This document shows, in pieces, positions 25,801-34,004 of a DNA stretch of 64,000 bases (position 1 is the stretch's first letter; the number at the start of each line of letters is the position of its first letter). Origin of the DNA: Chrysopilus asiliformis. Taxonomy: Eukaryota; Arthropoda; Insecta; Diptera; Rhagionidae. The stretch covers positions 97,526,284 through 97,590,283 of the forward strand of contig OZ035962.1 in assembly GCA_964034945.1 (NCBI GenBank), in the 5' to 3' direction. The position numbers and the translations under genes were made by a program. The notes under the pieces were generated by a model that was not told the DNA's origin, did not search any database, and saw nothing but the letters and a program-made list of their open reading frames with translations.

Positions 25801-28800
25801 AATTTTAGGATATCCGACTCCTAATATTTTAGGATATCCGACTCCTAAAATTTTAGGATATCCGACTCCTGAAATTTTAGGATATCCGACTCCGATTTCG
25901 ACTCCTTCGGCTACAAAAATTATGAAACCACCTCAAATCCCAAATCAAAAGTTTTTTGGTTGAAAGGTTAGACATGAACTAGATGGACAACACTATGGTG
26001 GCCAGAGGAGATTAAATAACCGGTTCGAAGTTAAAGCCGATAAATTATCTCCGACCCTTCAACTATCTTGTGAAAATTGACCGTCCACGGCACCTAAAGC
26101 AATAATTTTGGCCCCACTCCGACTTAACAGTTCTGCTATCTACGATTGACAATCAACGTTACAATGTGTTTTTTTTTTAACCTTCTGCTATGGGGATACA
26201 CGATCGACGTGTTGATGGTCAACAATTTTCTTCAGTTGATTGTGTTGATTCGGCATATATTGCCGGGAAAACAAACGTTGACCGTCACCCATTGATGATG
26301 CATATAGAATGTGTAGGTACTATCAACCGTTTATGTCGCATTTTGTTGATGGTGAACGTTTTTTCTCTTTCATTGGGATCAAGATTAGATAAGTTTCTTT
26401 AAACTGATCAGTAATTCTGTCTACAACTACCTTTAATAAATTTGAAATAGAAACAATTATTTCTTTCAAAGAAATTGATTTCTGCAAAATTTCAGCAAAA
26501 CAAAGTGAAATGAAATTTCTTATTTAATCAATTCGATGGAATTCCCTTCACAGAAATTCGCATTTGCATTTCTGGCAATCCTACTCCGTCCACTGAATTG
26601 TTTCACCATGAGTTTTAATGTGGATGTGGTCATCGATTGGACTTTGACGTCATAACAGACACATAAGGAGTTACATTAGTTGTGACGCAAATTTGCAAAA
26701 CTTTTTTTTAACTTTTCATTCGGTTTAATCGGAAAACCAAACCCAGCAAAAAATGGTAATTTCACAGAAAAGTTTATGAATCTGCTTTAGATTGGGTTAG
26801 ACTGGATTATGTTGTGTGTAGTTTCTGGTTGGAAGCTGTGTTATTTCGAATCTACTCGGTTACACTGTGGCTAAGTATGGTGACAACTATTATAACTCAA
26901 CTTGGGATTATGAATGTTTTCAGAGTATATTTTTCTCATTCAACGTATTGAGTTTTTATTTACGTCAATTCATAGAGATTTATTTGGTGGGGTGGAGATT
27001 TTTTGCTATTTTATTGTGTGGCTTCAGTTAAATTATTTCATTTGGGCAGAAAAAACCTCGAAATCATCTCATCCGTTATATTTTTGGGGTCACTGGCTCT
27101 GTGAATTTGAATCTTTAATGATACTTCAACATTGAGAAGAATTCTTATTATTTAGATTGTCTAAAAAGCTTTCAAATGCATATACACACAAACATGGGCG
27201 AAGGTGATCTAGAATCGGACAATATTAATTAGCATTTTGCTATCAATGCAATTTGAATTTTATTCGATGTTATAAATATTTTTTATGTGATTCTAGAACA
27301 TCGAAAACAATCATGAAATGATTGACTTTTGGCTTCAACAAAAAAACTTCAAAACTTCACTGTTAAAAATTGAGAGAATTAGAACATTCGCAGACCTCTT
27401 AATGTTTAAAATTTTCTTAAAAAATTTGACTTTTCTCACGTTCTTGAAAATTCTCTGCACCAATTTTGATTTCATCCATTTTTGTATCCCACAATCCAAA
27501 ATATAAGGGCTGTAAAAATCTTCTTATTCAAAACATTCTAAAAAAATTTAAATTTTTGGCCATCACAATTTTTTTTTAAGTAAAAGTGCACCAAAATTTT
27601 GGCACCCCTAACTTATTTCCACTCAAATATATTGTTTAAAAAAATCTTTTAATTTTACGCAAACTTGAATTAATTTCATCCAAACCAAACAAAAAAAACT
27701 GAATTTTAATTGAAATTTTTGTAATTCTTTTAATTATAATTTAATGAATTCTATAAATAAACAGAAATTTATTTTTAGAGGAGAAAATTATGTATCAACA
27801 AAGAATAACAAGTCGTATGTAATTCTTTTAATATGAAATATTTGGAAAAAAAATAAATAATTATAAAAAAAAATTAACTTTACAAATTTATCATTTTTGT
27901 TATCTATAGATTTTGATTTAATTTGGTAAATATAAATTTTAAATGAATATTGCTTTCGTTTTGAATAAAAAAAAAAGAATTTATTGTTTTAATGAATTTG
28001 AAAATATTAAATCTAATTATTTTTTTTATTGTTTGTGTCCCTTTTTTGCCATATCACTGATAAAAAAACAGCGAATGGATTTAGGAGAATGCCCTAAGGT
28101 TCATGATTTGGCTCTTCGTGCGGACTACGAAAATGCTGCAAAAAACAAGGATTATTACTATGATATTGAGGTGAGTTTTTTTAAACTATTATTTTAACAA
28201 AAAAAATTATTCTGATTACACCAGTGTCTTCGTATCAGGGTCGGTACTGTCAGTTTGGCTTAGACATGCAATTCCCGTACATTTTTCATGCTTATAATTG
28301 CGTAATCGGTGTCGAGGGATATCAATTGATTTTAAAAATTTCGCTTACCGAAAAAATCGAAAACTTTTATGCTCCATAAGCCATAACCATAAATTTCCTT
28401 CTTCATCAAATTTAACTTCCAAAACCCTAGTTAAGCCCAATTTAGACTGACGATTGCGATTACGATTGAAGCTTCTCGACCAATGAAATTAAAGCTTTAA
28501 ACGATTGGGACATGAAAGCTTTGATCTTGTCGGTCAAGAAGCTCAATCGTAATTGCAATCGCTAGTCTGAATTAGGCTTTAAATCTTCCTATGAGCATAA
28601 ATCTTTCTATGGACCTTGTTTCAGGTATCCCAACTTTAAAATCTTTTTATGGACCTTGTTTCAGGTATCCCAATTTTTAAATCTTTCTGTGGACCTTGTT
28701 TCAGGTATCCCAATTTTTAAGACCCTAGGCCCTATCACCGAGCACGATTCGATTGATTCAAATCGTAAATTTAATGTTTTTCTAAGTGGTTTATACTAAC

Positions 28801-30348
28801 AACAACATTAAATTTAAGAATCGTACCATTCGTATGGTTTTCGCTGATAAGGCCTCTTATTTTAGCTAGAACTTCGGGGTTCCGAATCCTCGAGGTCCTC
28901 GGCAATTTTTTGAGAAATTAAAATAACGATCATGAAATTAAAATAAAAAATGTTTTTCTTTTAAATTTCCCATAATAACTAGAAATCCCAGAAAAGCCGG
29001 CAACTTTTTTTTGTTGAATCGAAATCTTATCCTTTCTCTTGTTGATCATTAAGTTGATTGATGTTTGAATTGTTTTTAATTTCTCAATCAACTTTTCTAA
29101 ATGATTTTATTAACAAAAAATTTGAATGCCACTAAAATTGACTTAAAAACTATCAAATGATTAATTTTCCGAATTCATCATTTTTTGACACAATTTTCGA
29201 GTGAATAACATTCATCATAATCAAATTAAAAACTGCTAATTTAAAGTTATTCGTTGGCATATCTTTGTCATAATTATTTCCGATAGCACGCGAGATTATA
29301 AAAATAATTTTTACAAAGAAAAAAGAAACTAATATGAAATCATACTTTTATATTCGGTCACAATATTGAACCAAGTCAACAATTTTTATCGTGTGATTGT
29401 TGTCTGAATAGCAAAATCAATAAATTTGTAACCGATAGAAAAATCAAGCGACGTTGCATGTTTTTTGGGCTGAATGTTTTTTGGCAGTCGCTTTCGGTGG
29501 ACAAAAGCGGCCAAGAAGCGTTTAACTGAGACACATGACGACACAACACTGGCTGTCTTCTTTTTTTCAAAATTTTCTGATGAGATTCATTAAAAAAAAA
29601 TTACCTTTACATTTCCGTGAATAACAAATGTATTTTTTATAAACCCTTACAGGCTATGGAACATTTGCAAGCATTTATAGCGGATTGCGATCGACGGACG
29701 GAAGCAGCTAAGAAGCGTTTAGCTGAAACACAGGAAGAGTTGACAGCCGAAGTAGCCGAGAAGGCAAATGCAGTGCACGCCCTCGCCGAGGAGATTGGTA
29801 AGAAATTAGCAAAGGCTGAAGCGCTAGGCGAAGCTGGCCAAGTGGAAGAGAGTATGCAACTTATGACTGAGATCGAAGAGCTTCGCAGCAAGAAAGTCAA
29901 AGCCGAACAGGAATATCGGTCATCGATGCCGGCTTCCACCTATCAACAGCAGAAGCTTAGAGTTTGTGAAGTTTGTTCCGCTTATCTTGGTATACACGAC
30001 AATGACATCCGATTGGCTGACCATTTCGGTGGTAAGTTACATCTAGGATTCATGGCCATCAGAGAAAAACTAATTGAGCTAGAGAAGACGGCTGGGCCAC
30101 GAAAGGCCGAATTGCGAAAAGGCGGAAGCTATCGTGAGCGAGAAGATGACAGGAGTAAGTCTCGATATTATGTTGGCGGACGCGAACTGGATCGCAGATC
30201 TCGTGTTCATCGTTCTCGTAGTCGGGAGCGCAAGAACAAAGCGAAATCCTCGTCCAATCGCCGGTCGAGATCGAAGAGCCGCAGTCGCAGCCGAAGCCGA
30301 CACTCTTCCAGAAGACGTTCCTATTCCAGAGAGAAAGATCGTTATTAA
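71..30348 (+). CDS. LUC7L: LUC7-like U1 snRNP splicing factor (whole gene, 4 coding exons)
   Basis: Coding exons are 71-131, 1100-1194, 28072-28170 and 29653-30346 plus stop (ends 30348). Every junction has GT-AG ends and compatible phase, giving 316 residues. The family binds U1 snRNP and helps choose 5' splice sites in the nucleus. Visible: an N-terminal MRAMLDQLMGT block; a CCCH-type finger formed by C36, C44, C59 and H63, split over exons 2 and 3; a long Glu/Lys/Ala-rich coiled coil at about 100-175; a second finger C190, C193, H209, H215; and an Arg/Ser-rich tail from about 266. Length is close to short LUC7L isoforms. ATG 71 is the first in frame and matches the family start. The 5' UTR is cut by the window edge. 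The large second intron is unusual for this gene and holds a nested gene. Assignment is secure; the paralogue (LUC7L versus LUC7L2) cannot be told. Confidence 0.95.
132..1099 (+). other. LUC7L intron 1
   Basis: A 968-bp intron. I see no coding potential and no recognisable repeat in it. Confidence 0.8.
1100..1194 (+). CDS. LUC7L: LUC7L exon 2
   Basis: Follows a TTTTTTAG acceptor and ends at GTGAGT. Carries VCKSFLLGCCPHEIL, the first half of the CCCH finger. Confidence 0.93.
2686..3783 (+). pseudogene. mariner transposase, broken
   Basis: The reading frame starts at ATG 2686 (or 2719). It is frameshifted near 2905-2930, has a TAG in place of a Tyr/Trp codon right after VDETWIH (3192-3194), and is disrupted by an internal duplication at 3543-3679. 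The catalytic triad can still be seen: D of VDETW, D of HHDNAPAH and D of APCDFFLF, the last two 34 residues apart (DD34D). The C-terminal stretch (GLKKLEHRW, GDYVEK) resumes in another frame and ends at TAA 3781-3783. Not functional. Confidence 0.93.
3543..3679 (+). repeat. 74-bp-offset tandem duplication inside the transposase
   Basis: The 63-bp stretch 3543-3605 recurs at 3617-3679. The offset of 74 bp is not a multiple of three, so it shifts frame. A segment normally found between LAG and FADLEKTYF is missing, and GACCTCGAGAA at both edges suggests a microhomology-mediated rearrangement. Confidence 0.9.
3849..4978. other. Intron stretch with decayed repeat fragments
   Basis: No gene. Sequence at 3945-4180 resembles 43060-43150 (ACATAA...TCCATACATCAAAATCC followed by a C-rich run). 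The block 4494-4580 is a diverged copy of the repeat also seen at 33774-33852 (+) and 31508-31586 (-). Confidence 0.5.
4494..4580 (+). repeat. Dispersed repeat (CACCAACGAAA...TTAGCAACTTA), copy 1
   Basis: Shares CACCAACGAAA-TTAGCAACTTA and ATTATTTAAG with 33774-33852 and, inverted, with 31508-31586. Boundaries are approximate. Confidence 0.5.
4979..5187. mobile_element. Foldback MITE, family AGCCTCAACCAC, copy 1
   Basis: 209 bp flanked by TTA on both sides (4976-4978, 5188-5190). The ends are imperfect inverted repeats meeting in CGTGCGTGCGGCA / TGCCGCACGCACG. A second copy with TAA flanks is at 15839-16061. Confidence 0.82.
6478..6693. mobile_element. Foldback element, TIR TTCTAGAACTCGTACCGAGT
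   Basis: Long inverted arms with a diverged middle: TTCTAGAACTCGTACCGAGT at the left recurs inverted at the right, and AAAAAGCGATTCTT pairs further in. The target duplication is not clear. Confidence 0.78.
7089..7238. mobile_element. Decayed foldback MITE, copy 1
   Basis: 150 bp between TAA flanks (7086-7088, 7239-7241). Imperfect inverted ends around GATAGTCGTGTC and GACACGAGTAT. A relative is at 32729-32855. Confidence 0.62.
10612..11583 (+). repeat. Left arm of the long inverted repeat
   Basis: Pairs with 11738-12710 over about 972 bp; examples of the few differences are near 10833 and 11210. Includes an ATATATATAT run near 10990 and a truncated minus-strand DINE-like copy at about 11208-11420. 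Confidence 0.9.
11738..12710 (-). repeat. Right arm of the long inverted repeat
   Basis: Near-exact reverse complement of 10612-11583, separated from it by a spacer of about 154 bp. Contains a truncated DINE-like copy at about 11900-12113 that ends with the same ACCCTTTGGTTTCACC hairpin as the full copies. Confidence 0.9.
13379..13974 (+). mobile_element. DINE-1/mini-me-like element, copy A1
   Basis: 596 bp. Starts AAACATAACAAAAGC, carries a (GACA/GACG)n microsatellite at about 13767-13846 and ends in a hairpin (13947-13974: ATACCC, GGT, TTC, ACC, GGGTAT). A microsatellite of the GTCY type plus a terminal stem-loop is the hallmark of dipteran mini-me/DINE-1 (Helentron-related) elements. Family placement is inference; the repeat itself is certain. 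Confidence 0.82.
13975..14533 (+). mobile_element. DINE-1/mini-me-like element, copy A2 (head to tail with A1)
   Basis: 559 bp and nearly identical to A1 apart from a much shorter microsatellite (about 14364-14405). Its first base directly follows the last base of the A1 hairpin. Confidence 0.82.
14663..15152. mobile_element. Dispersed repeat family B, copy 1
   Basis: Begins with a 28-nt hairpin (TACTTTCCTCTA / TAGAGGGAAAGTA) and shares blocks with 41399-42180: ATGACGGAGAC, AGCGACTTGAAATTTTTTTA and GAGGAAAGTTTTG. The GTCY-rich part is short here. Possibly Helentron-like, with the hairpin marking one end. Confidence 0.7.
15153..15838. other. Intron stretch without a gene
   Basis: Open frames on both strands around 15335-15706 overlap each other and show no recognisable domain or codon signature. 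I see nothing I can name. Confidence 0.5.
15839..16061. mobile_element. Foldback MITE, family AGCCTCAACCAC, copy 2
   Basis: 223 bp with TAA on both sides (15836-15838, 16062-16064). Highly similar to 4979-5187 with small insertions. That copy has TTA flanks, so the target is TWA. Confidence 0.82.
17539..18383 (-). CDS. Nested gene exon 2
   Basis: Begins after TTCAATAG. Carries the Gly/Ala hydrophobic stretch, both cysteines and the hydrophobic tail. Stop is TAG at 17541-17539. Confidence 0.85.
17539..19416 (-). CDS. Nested secreted low-complexity protein with prion-protein-like layout (2 exons)
   Basis: Exons 19416-18501 and 18383-17539 join through GTGAGT and TTCAATAG, phase 1, giving 586 residues. 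The order of parts is: signal peptide (about 1-23); Ser/Arg/Gly-rich basic stretch (about 24-65); Pro/Tyr/Gly-rich region with repeats such as GYPHQSGS; a His-rich HHYHHK; a Gly/Ala hydrophobic stretch spanning the splice junction (about 300-323, SGLVAGGLAGALLTNAF); a Pro-rich region; the only two cysteines outside the signal peptide, C461 and C485, with sequon N476-F-T between them; more Pro/Gln; and a hydrophobic tail (about 569-586) after small residues, as in a GPI signal. I do not recognise the family. Secretion and a membrane anchor are inferred. The gene lies wholly inside LUC7L intron 2 on the other strand and is more GC-rich than its surroundings, as expected of real coding DNA. Confidence 0.85.
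18501..19416 (-). CDS. Nested gene exon 1
   Basis: Starts at ATG 19416 (MNIHAKYIVLVAVLLATSQL, a good signal peptide). A CCAG just upstream (about 19432) looks like an acceptor, so a 5' UTR exon may exist further right. Ends at GTGAGT. Confidence 0.85.
19443..19537 (+). repeat. Direct repeat upstream of the nested gene, copy 1
   Basis: About 95 bp, resembling 22323-22415 (shared GTTAAAAAG-CTGAGA, GTGAAGAAATGGTA and ATATACTCGAGCAG). Lies directly 5' of the nested gene. Confidence 0.72.
22323..22415 (+). repeat. Direct repeat upstream of the nested gene, copy 2
   Basis: Partner of 19443-19537, 2.9 kb away in the same orientation. Confidence 0.72.
23001..23283 (+). mobile_element. Non-autonomous Helitron-like element, copy 1
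   Basis: Starts TCTGTCTGTTCCTC and ends with a hairpin ACCCGGCAACGACGGGT followed by GCAAG-CTAG, then T. A 3' hairpin shortly before CTAG/CTRR and no target duplication are Helitron traits. A longer copy is at 48684-49124. Confidence 0.78.
23284..24597. other. Intron stretch without a gene
   Basis: AT-rich; no exon, repeat or RNA gene recognised. Confidence 0.6.
24598..24663 (+). repeat. Short direct duplication
   Basis: AAAAATGTCACTGCAG with the following bases (24 bp) occurs at 24598-24621 and 24640-24663, a 42-bp period. Confidence 0.85.
24985..25057 (+). ncRNA. tRNA-like sequence, probably a SINE head or tRNA pseudogene
   Basis: 73 nt with an exact A-box (TGGCTTAGTAGG, 24992-25003), a tRNA-Thr-like anticodon loop CTTGTGA (25017-25023) and a degenerate B-box GCTTCTAGTAC (8 of 11). 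The ends pair with wobbles (GACAGCT / GATTGTC). The T-arm is not standard, so a working tRNA is unlikely. Confidence 0.35.
25147..25256 (+). pseudogene. 3' end of a LINE reverse-transcriptase ORF
   Basis: Reads RLWNDLPSN, then after a one-base frameshift FPDYNLQKFKENINRHLF and a stop at 25254-25256. This resembles the usual C-terminus of many non-LTR retrotransposon ORF2 proteins. A-rich sequence follows at about 25301-25350. It is 5'-truncated and dead. Confidence 0.6.
25768..25887 (+). repeat. 24-bp minisatellite, 5 units
   Basis: Unit starts GACTCCTGAAATTTTAGG and contains GGATATCC. The units at 25768, 25792, 25816, 25840 and 25864 differ by a few bases. The period is a multiple of three, so it reads as an octapeptide PTPEILGY, but nothing else suggests coding. 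Confidence 0.92.
28072..28170 (+). CDS. LUC7L: LUC7L exon 3
   Basis: Exactly 33 codons between AAACAG and GTGAGT. Reads RMDLGECPKVHDLALRADYE at its start, which supplies the last Cys and His of the first finger and so proves it belongs with exon 2 across the 26.9-kb intron. Confidence 0.94.
28434..28578. mobile_element. Foldback MITE, family AGCC..AATT.AGAC, copy 1
   Basis: 145 bp with TTA on both sides (28431-28433, 28579-28581). Inverted ends AGCCCAATTTAGAC / GTCTGAATTAGGCT, with AGCTTCTCGACCAAT and GGTCAAGAAGCT pairing inside. Copy 2 is at 35590-35747. Confidence 0.85.
28601..28720 (+). repeat. 40-bp tandem triplication
   Basis: Three exact-period 40-bp units (28601, 28641, 28681), each containing TGGACCTTGTTTCAGGTATC. 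They lie between two foldback elements. Confidence 0.93.
28728..28855. mobile_element. Short foldback element
   Basis: Inverted ends AGGCCCTATCACCG / CGCTGATAAGGCCT, with ACGATTC and AAATTTAATGTT pairing inside. Shares a TTGTTGTTAGT-type centre with 33650-33762. Confidence 0.65.
29474..29537 (+). pseudogene. Relic duplicate of the start of LUC7L exon 4
   Basis: Translates RWTKAAKKRLTETH, against RRTEAAKKRLAETQ in the real exon (29692-29733). The DNA shares AAGAAGCGTTTA-CTGA-ACACA. No usable acceptor and frame continue from it, and a stop occurs upstream in the same frame. A decayed partial exon duplication about 190 bp upstream of the working exon. Confidence 0.72.
29653..30348 (+). CDS. LUC7L: LUC7L exon 4 (terminal)
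   Basis: Follows CCCTTACAG. Encodes the coiled coil, the second zinc finger (RVCEVCSAYLG...HFGGKLHLGF) and the RS tail, ending TAT TAA. An internal AGGAGTAAGT at about 30151 could act as an alternative donor near the start of the RS tail, but no partner exon is evident. Confidence 0.95.
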   Translation, partial: AMEHLQAFIADCDRRTEAAKKRLAETQEELTAEVAEKANAVHALAEEIGKKLAKAEALGEAGQVEESMQLMTEIEELRSKKVKAEQEYRSSMPASTYQQQKLRVCEVCSAYLGIHDNDIRLADHFGGKLHLGFMAIREKLIELEKTAGPRKAELRKGGSYREREDDRSKSRYYVGGRELDRRSRVHRSRSRERKNKAKSSSNRRSRSKSRSRSRSRHSSRRRSYSREKDRY

Positions 30349-30467
30349 AGTGAGCTTTTTGCATTTTACACCATTACATATTATGCATACAGATATGTAA
30401 TCTAGATTCATGTATCTAATGGATAAGAATTTCTAATTTATAAACAAAAAGTTTAAAAAAAAAATGC

Positions 30468-30473
30468 AATAAA
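30468..30473 (+). terminator. LUC7L polyadenylation signal AATAAA
   Basis: A canonical AATAAA 120 bp past the stop, on the coding strand. Another AATAAA lies near 30543. Confidence 0.55.
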
Positions 30474-31507
30474 CGTACAACATCAACAGACATTCAGCCG
30501 CGCGAATTCTAGCAGGAAAATTGAAATTTCATTAAATTTTAACAAATAAAAGTTAATCTAGGAAGACGTATTTTTAAGTTATTTTTTTTTCGTTAACTTC
30601 TCTTTTCGATTAAAACATTTTAAACTTATTAAAAATATAAAATGATAAAATTATGGTTGTGTGTTTTTCTTTAACCTATTTTGTGTTCTTTCCTTAAAGG
30701 TAAAACAAAATGTTTTCGAATTGAAAAAATCAGCCAGAAAAACATTGTATAATAATTTCGCTGCGTAAAAAACCTCAGAAAATTTCAAAAAAAATAAAAT
30801 ATTAAGAAAATTATTTTAATAAAAAGATTTTCGGAATAATATTTGTGTATTAAATTCGTCTAAAATTATTTGGCAATCGTTTACATCTGACATATTATTC
30901 TTCAACACTAAATTGATGTTGACCACACAAAATTCAAAAATTTGTTCCTGAAAGATGCCCCCGAACTCGTATTTTTCCGAACAAAATCGCCAGAATAAAT
31001 TCAAATTTTGACAACTTTTGAATGAATTTATTCTGCGATAGATGAATAGAATTCACGGAATAAAATCTGAATAAAATTCAAGCAAAAATTTAGTCCCGTT
31101 TGCCCGTGCTATAAGTGGGAATTACAATGGCCCGACAGCGACAGTAAAATGATTTCATTGGCTGAAAGCCCCTCTGTCGTCATAGTGTCAGCGAAAAAAA
31201 TTAGTCGTATTTCATCTCGAATCATAATTTTGTTGCCCTTTTGCTGTGCAGGATTTTTGACAGATGGTTTTGTGTGGCTTTGGTTTCATGGAAGAAGGCG
31301 CAATTTGCAATCAATTCAAAGAATAATCATTAATACTAGATTTTAATGAAATCATTTCTGAAAAATAAACAAAAATTCAATTTCAGTAAAAAAAATATGC
31401 AAAATTCTCAATGTTTTCGATTCAATGTATTTCACACGACGTTTTTGCAATCGCTGTTGCTGCCGGCTATTATAATTGAGTCTTTATTCTTAGAATATTG
31501 AGTTGTA

Positions 31508-31586
31508 GTTAGCCTACTTAAGCCCAAAAAAAATGTCGACTTAAACAATTAAGGTTGAACTTAAGTTGGTAAGTTTCGTTGGTGTG
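31508..31586 (-). repeat. Dispersed repeat (CACCAACGAAA...), inverted copy
   Basis: Reverse complement of the 33774-33852 block, ending TTTCGTTGGTG. Confidence 0.5.
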
Positions 31587-32728
31587 AACCGCTCAAAATA
31601 GATTTTTTAATTTGTAATTAAATCGATTTTTGAGAAAATTTACTCATCTATGGTTCAGTGCAATATTCTATGATTGGATATTTTGGGCCGAAGTAAGGCC
31701 TGAGTAATATTGAGTTTTAAACACCGGTGTCAGAAAAGAAATTGAAATACAAGCAATCAAATTTTAATCAAACAAAAAACCCCAGTTGAATTTACCTACG
31801 TTAGTAAAAAAATTACTTAAAAAAACCCATATTTATAGATATTTAGAAATGGAATGCATTTTAATTATCCCATCATTCAGTTTATTTAATATCATTATAA
31901 TTTGCCCCCATCCCAAGGGGATTTTCCGCAAAAGAGTGAAAAAAATCATAACTTGTGTATGTTTTTGTAATTATATAATTCTAATAGATAAAAAACCACA
32001 CAAACAAGCCATGTTGGTCACTTATTACGATAGTAGAACATTTGATTCAAGTTAATTGCTTTTGGCGATCTTATCTAACACAATATCCATGATTGCTTCT
32101 TGTACTTTGTTTTTATAATTTTAATATTTAACCGAAATTTTTCAATATATTGACTTTCCTTATAGTAGATTGCCTTGACCAATAAAGGAATACAAGCGAA
32201 TAGTTTTCCCCGTAATTTAATTAGAGAGTGATAAATCAATTAACGAAATTTATTCGATTAGTTTATGATATATGGGTACCATATAATCCTTTCTTTTATT
32301 CAGTTTTACTCCGTATTTGATTAAGCTAGGACGAATAATTGTGGTATAGCCAGGAATATTATTTTTTATTGAAGATGGAGGATACTCTATTCACAATTTC
32401 GAAAGTAAAGCAGTTTTTTTTGTGTAGATCAATATTAGATTTGAGTTGATAAATTTAAATCGTACGAAAGTTGATTACACAAAATTAAGGATATCTCATT
32501 CGCATAAGGGTTTCCATTACAAAAAGAAAATGGCGGATTACTTAACGTTTTGTGTGAAAATTTCATTCTCTGGTTAATTTAAATGTGAAATAATGTAAAA
32601 CCCGCTTAAGAGCACACCAAAAATATGCGATTTGTTTTTCGCGAAAAGTAAATTTAGCTTTTAGTCATTGTTTTAAGGAAAAAACCCATAATTGTGAACA
32701 AAAAAAGTCTTTTTCTCAGTCATTTATA

Positions 32729-32855
32729 CATCTCGATTCTGATAGTTGGTCGTTTTCGAAAAGATTCGCTTTATGTGTTGTTGATAGCGCTTTTCTACCA
32801 ACAAAAACGCTTAAACTGCTTTGTGGAAAACGACACGACTATTAGAATTGGGGTT
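32729..32855. mobile_element. Decayed foldback MITE, copy 2 of the 7089 family
   Basis: Left end TCTCGATTCTGATAGTTGGTCG-like, right end CGACACGACTATTAGAATTGG. Flanks ATA on both sides (32726-32728, 32856-32858). Confidence 0.6.
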
Positions 32856-33649
32856 ATAAAATCATGCATTCATTCCTAGCAAATTTATAACGTACCGAAA
32901 TTGTAAAGGTTTTAGTCTCTTCGTCCAAATATCTTTAAAATTGTTTTAAATGCATCGTAATTATAGATACAGGCAGTACAACGCCTTTCTTCTAAAAACG
33001 TGGTCCAAGAATTGTTAAATTTTTCCTTCAACTTGAAACATGTCGTGGTAGAAATACTTTAACTGCGTTGTAGTGCAATTTCGTTTCTAATGCCTCGTTT
33101 TTACAAAACAAAAAAGCACCAAGCTTTTGGTAAGTTAAAACATCTGAAATTCGCCTCGCAAAAGTTTTTTACAGTAAAAAACGTCTTTACAGGTTCGACT
33201 AACAAAATTTTTTCAAAACACCATTTCTTCCGATTTTTTGATTCTATTTTTTATGAAATTAAATGCGCTTGTTCCCATAGAGAAAAGAATTTTTGAGAAA
33301 AAAAATGTGCTCGTTAAAAAGAAAATGTTAAACGAGTTCCTGATTTCTGGTACAGACATATTTAGCAAAAAAGGAAAGGGGGTTTAAAATTGTGTACTCT
33401 TAAGTGCTTTATGTTTCTAAGCCAGTTGCTTTTAAGTCGGCCCGAGTACCCACTAGACATGATTTCACTCGAAGTATTTGCATTTTTTAACATTTTTTTT
33501 TGTTTTGAATTTAATAAGGAAAAGGAAGAAGAAATTAATAACTTTTGTGTAATGCTTGATTGAAAACTTTAAGGAGCAAACAATTTCTGGATCTAAAATT
33601 ATATAAATTAATCCACCCAAAAAATATCCCCACGGTTTAAAAAGCTGGC

Positions 33650-33762
33650 CGCCTATTATGGAATACGATCGTAATCGTAACGATCGGGATTCGCCGGTTG
33701 TTGTTAGTAGATAACACTAACAACAATAGGAGAATCCCAATCGCATTCCATAATAGACCCCC
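33650..33762. mobile_element. Short foldback element
   Basis: CTATTATGGAAT at the left and ATTCCATAATAG at the right, with GTTGTTAGT / ACTAACAAC in the centre. Confidence 0.65.
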
Positions 33763-33773
33763 CGGATTTACAC

Positions 33774-33852
33774 CACCAACGAAACTTAGCAACTTATGTT
33801 CAACTTAAATTATTTAAGTCCCAGAAGTTCTACGATTTAAGTAGGCTAACCG
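33774..33852 (+). repeat. Dispersed repeat (CACCAACGAAA...), copy 3
   Basis: Shares CACCAACGAAACTTAGCAAC and TTATTTAAGTC with its relatives. Confidence 0.5.
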
Positions 33853-34004
33853 CAACTTAATTTTTTAAGAATAGTACGCAAAAACGGGCCTAAATTATAT
33901 ACAAAAAATCGTGAAAAAGCCAGATGAAGGGGGGAGGTTAGAATTTCAAACAGGCCTTCGAATTTTTGAATTCCAACATCAAAAAGCGTTTAGTACTTCA
34001 ATAG

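Larger units (their letters stand above)
1195..28071 (+). other. LUC7L intron 2 (giant, repeat-rich, with a nested gene)
   Basis: 26,877 bp from GTGAGT to AAACAG. It contains the mobile elements and the minus-strand gene listed separately. Stretches 1195-2540, 5188-6477, 7239-10243, 12817-13378, 16065-17538, 19538-22322 and 25900-28071 otherwise show only AT-rich non-coding sequence with short homopolymers, including a run of about 24 A near 5803-5826. No further exon was found. Confidence 0.85.
28171..29652 (+). other. LUC7L intron 3
   Basis: 1482 bp, holding two foldback elements, a 40-bp triplication and an exon-4 relic, listed separately. The rest (28856-29470) is plain AT-rich sequence. 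Confidence 0.85.
30474..34004. other. Intergenic LUC7L to gustatory receptor
   Basis: No gene seen. Contains repeat fragments at 31508-31586 and 33774-33852 and foldback elements at 32729-32855 and 33650-33762. The remainder is AT-rich with nothing recognisable. Confidence 0.65.

Noticed and set aside
25768..25887. CRISPR-like array
   Set aside because: Units are contiguous with no spacers, and the genome is eukaryotic.
25727..25963. 78-residue frame with PTPEILGY repeats
   Set aside because: It is the minisatellite read in frame; there are no splice sites, signal or homologue to support a gene.
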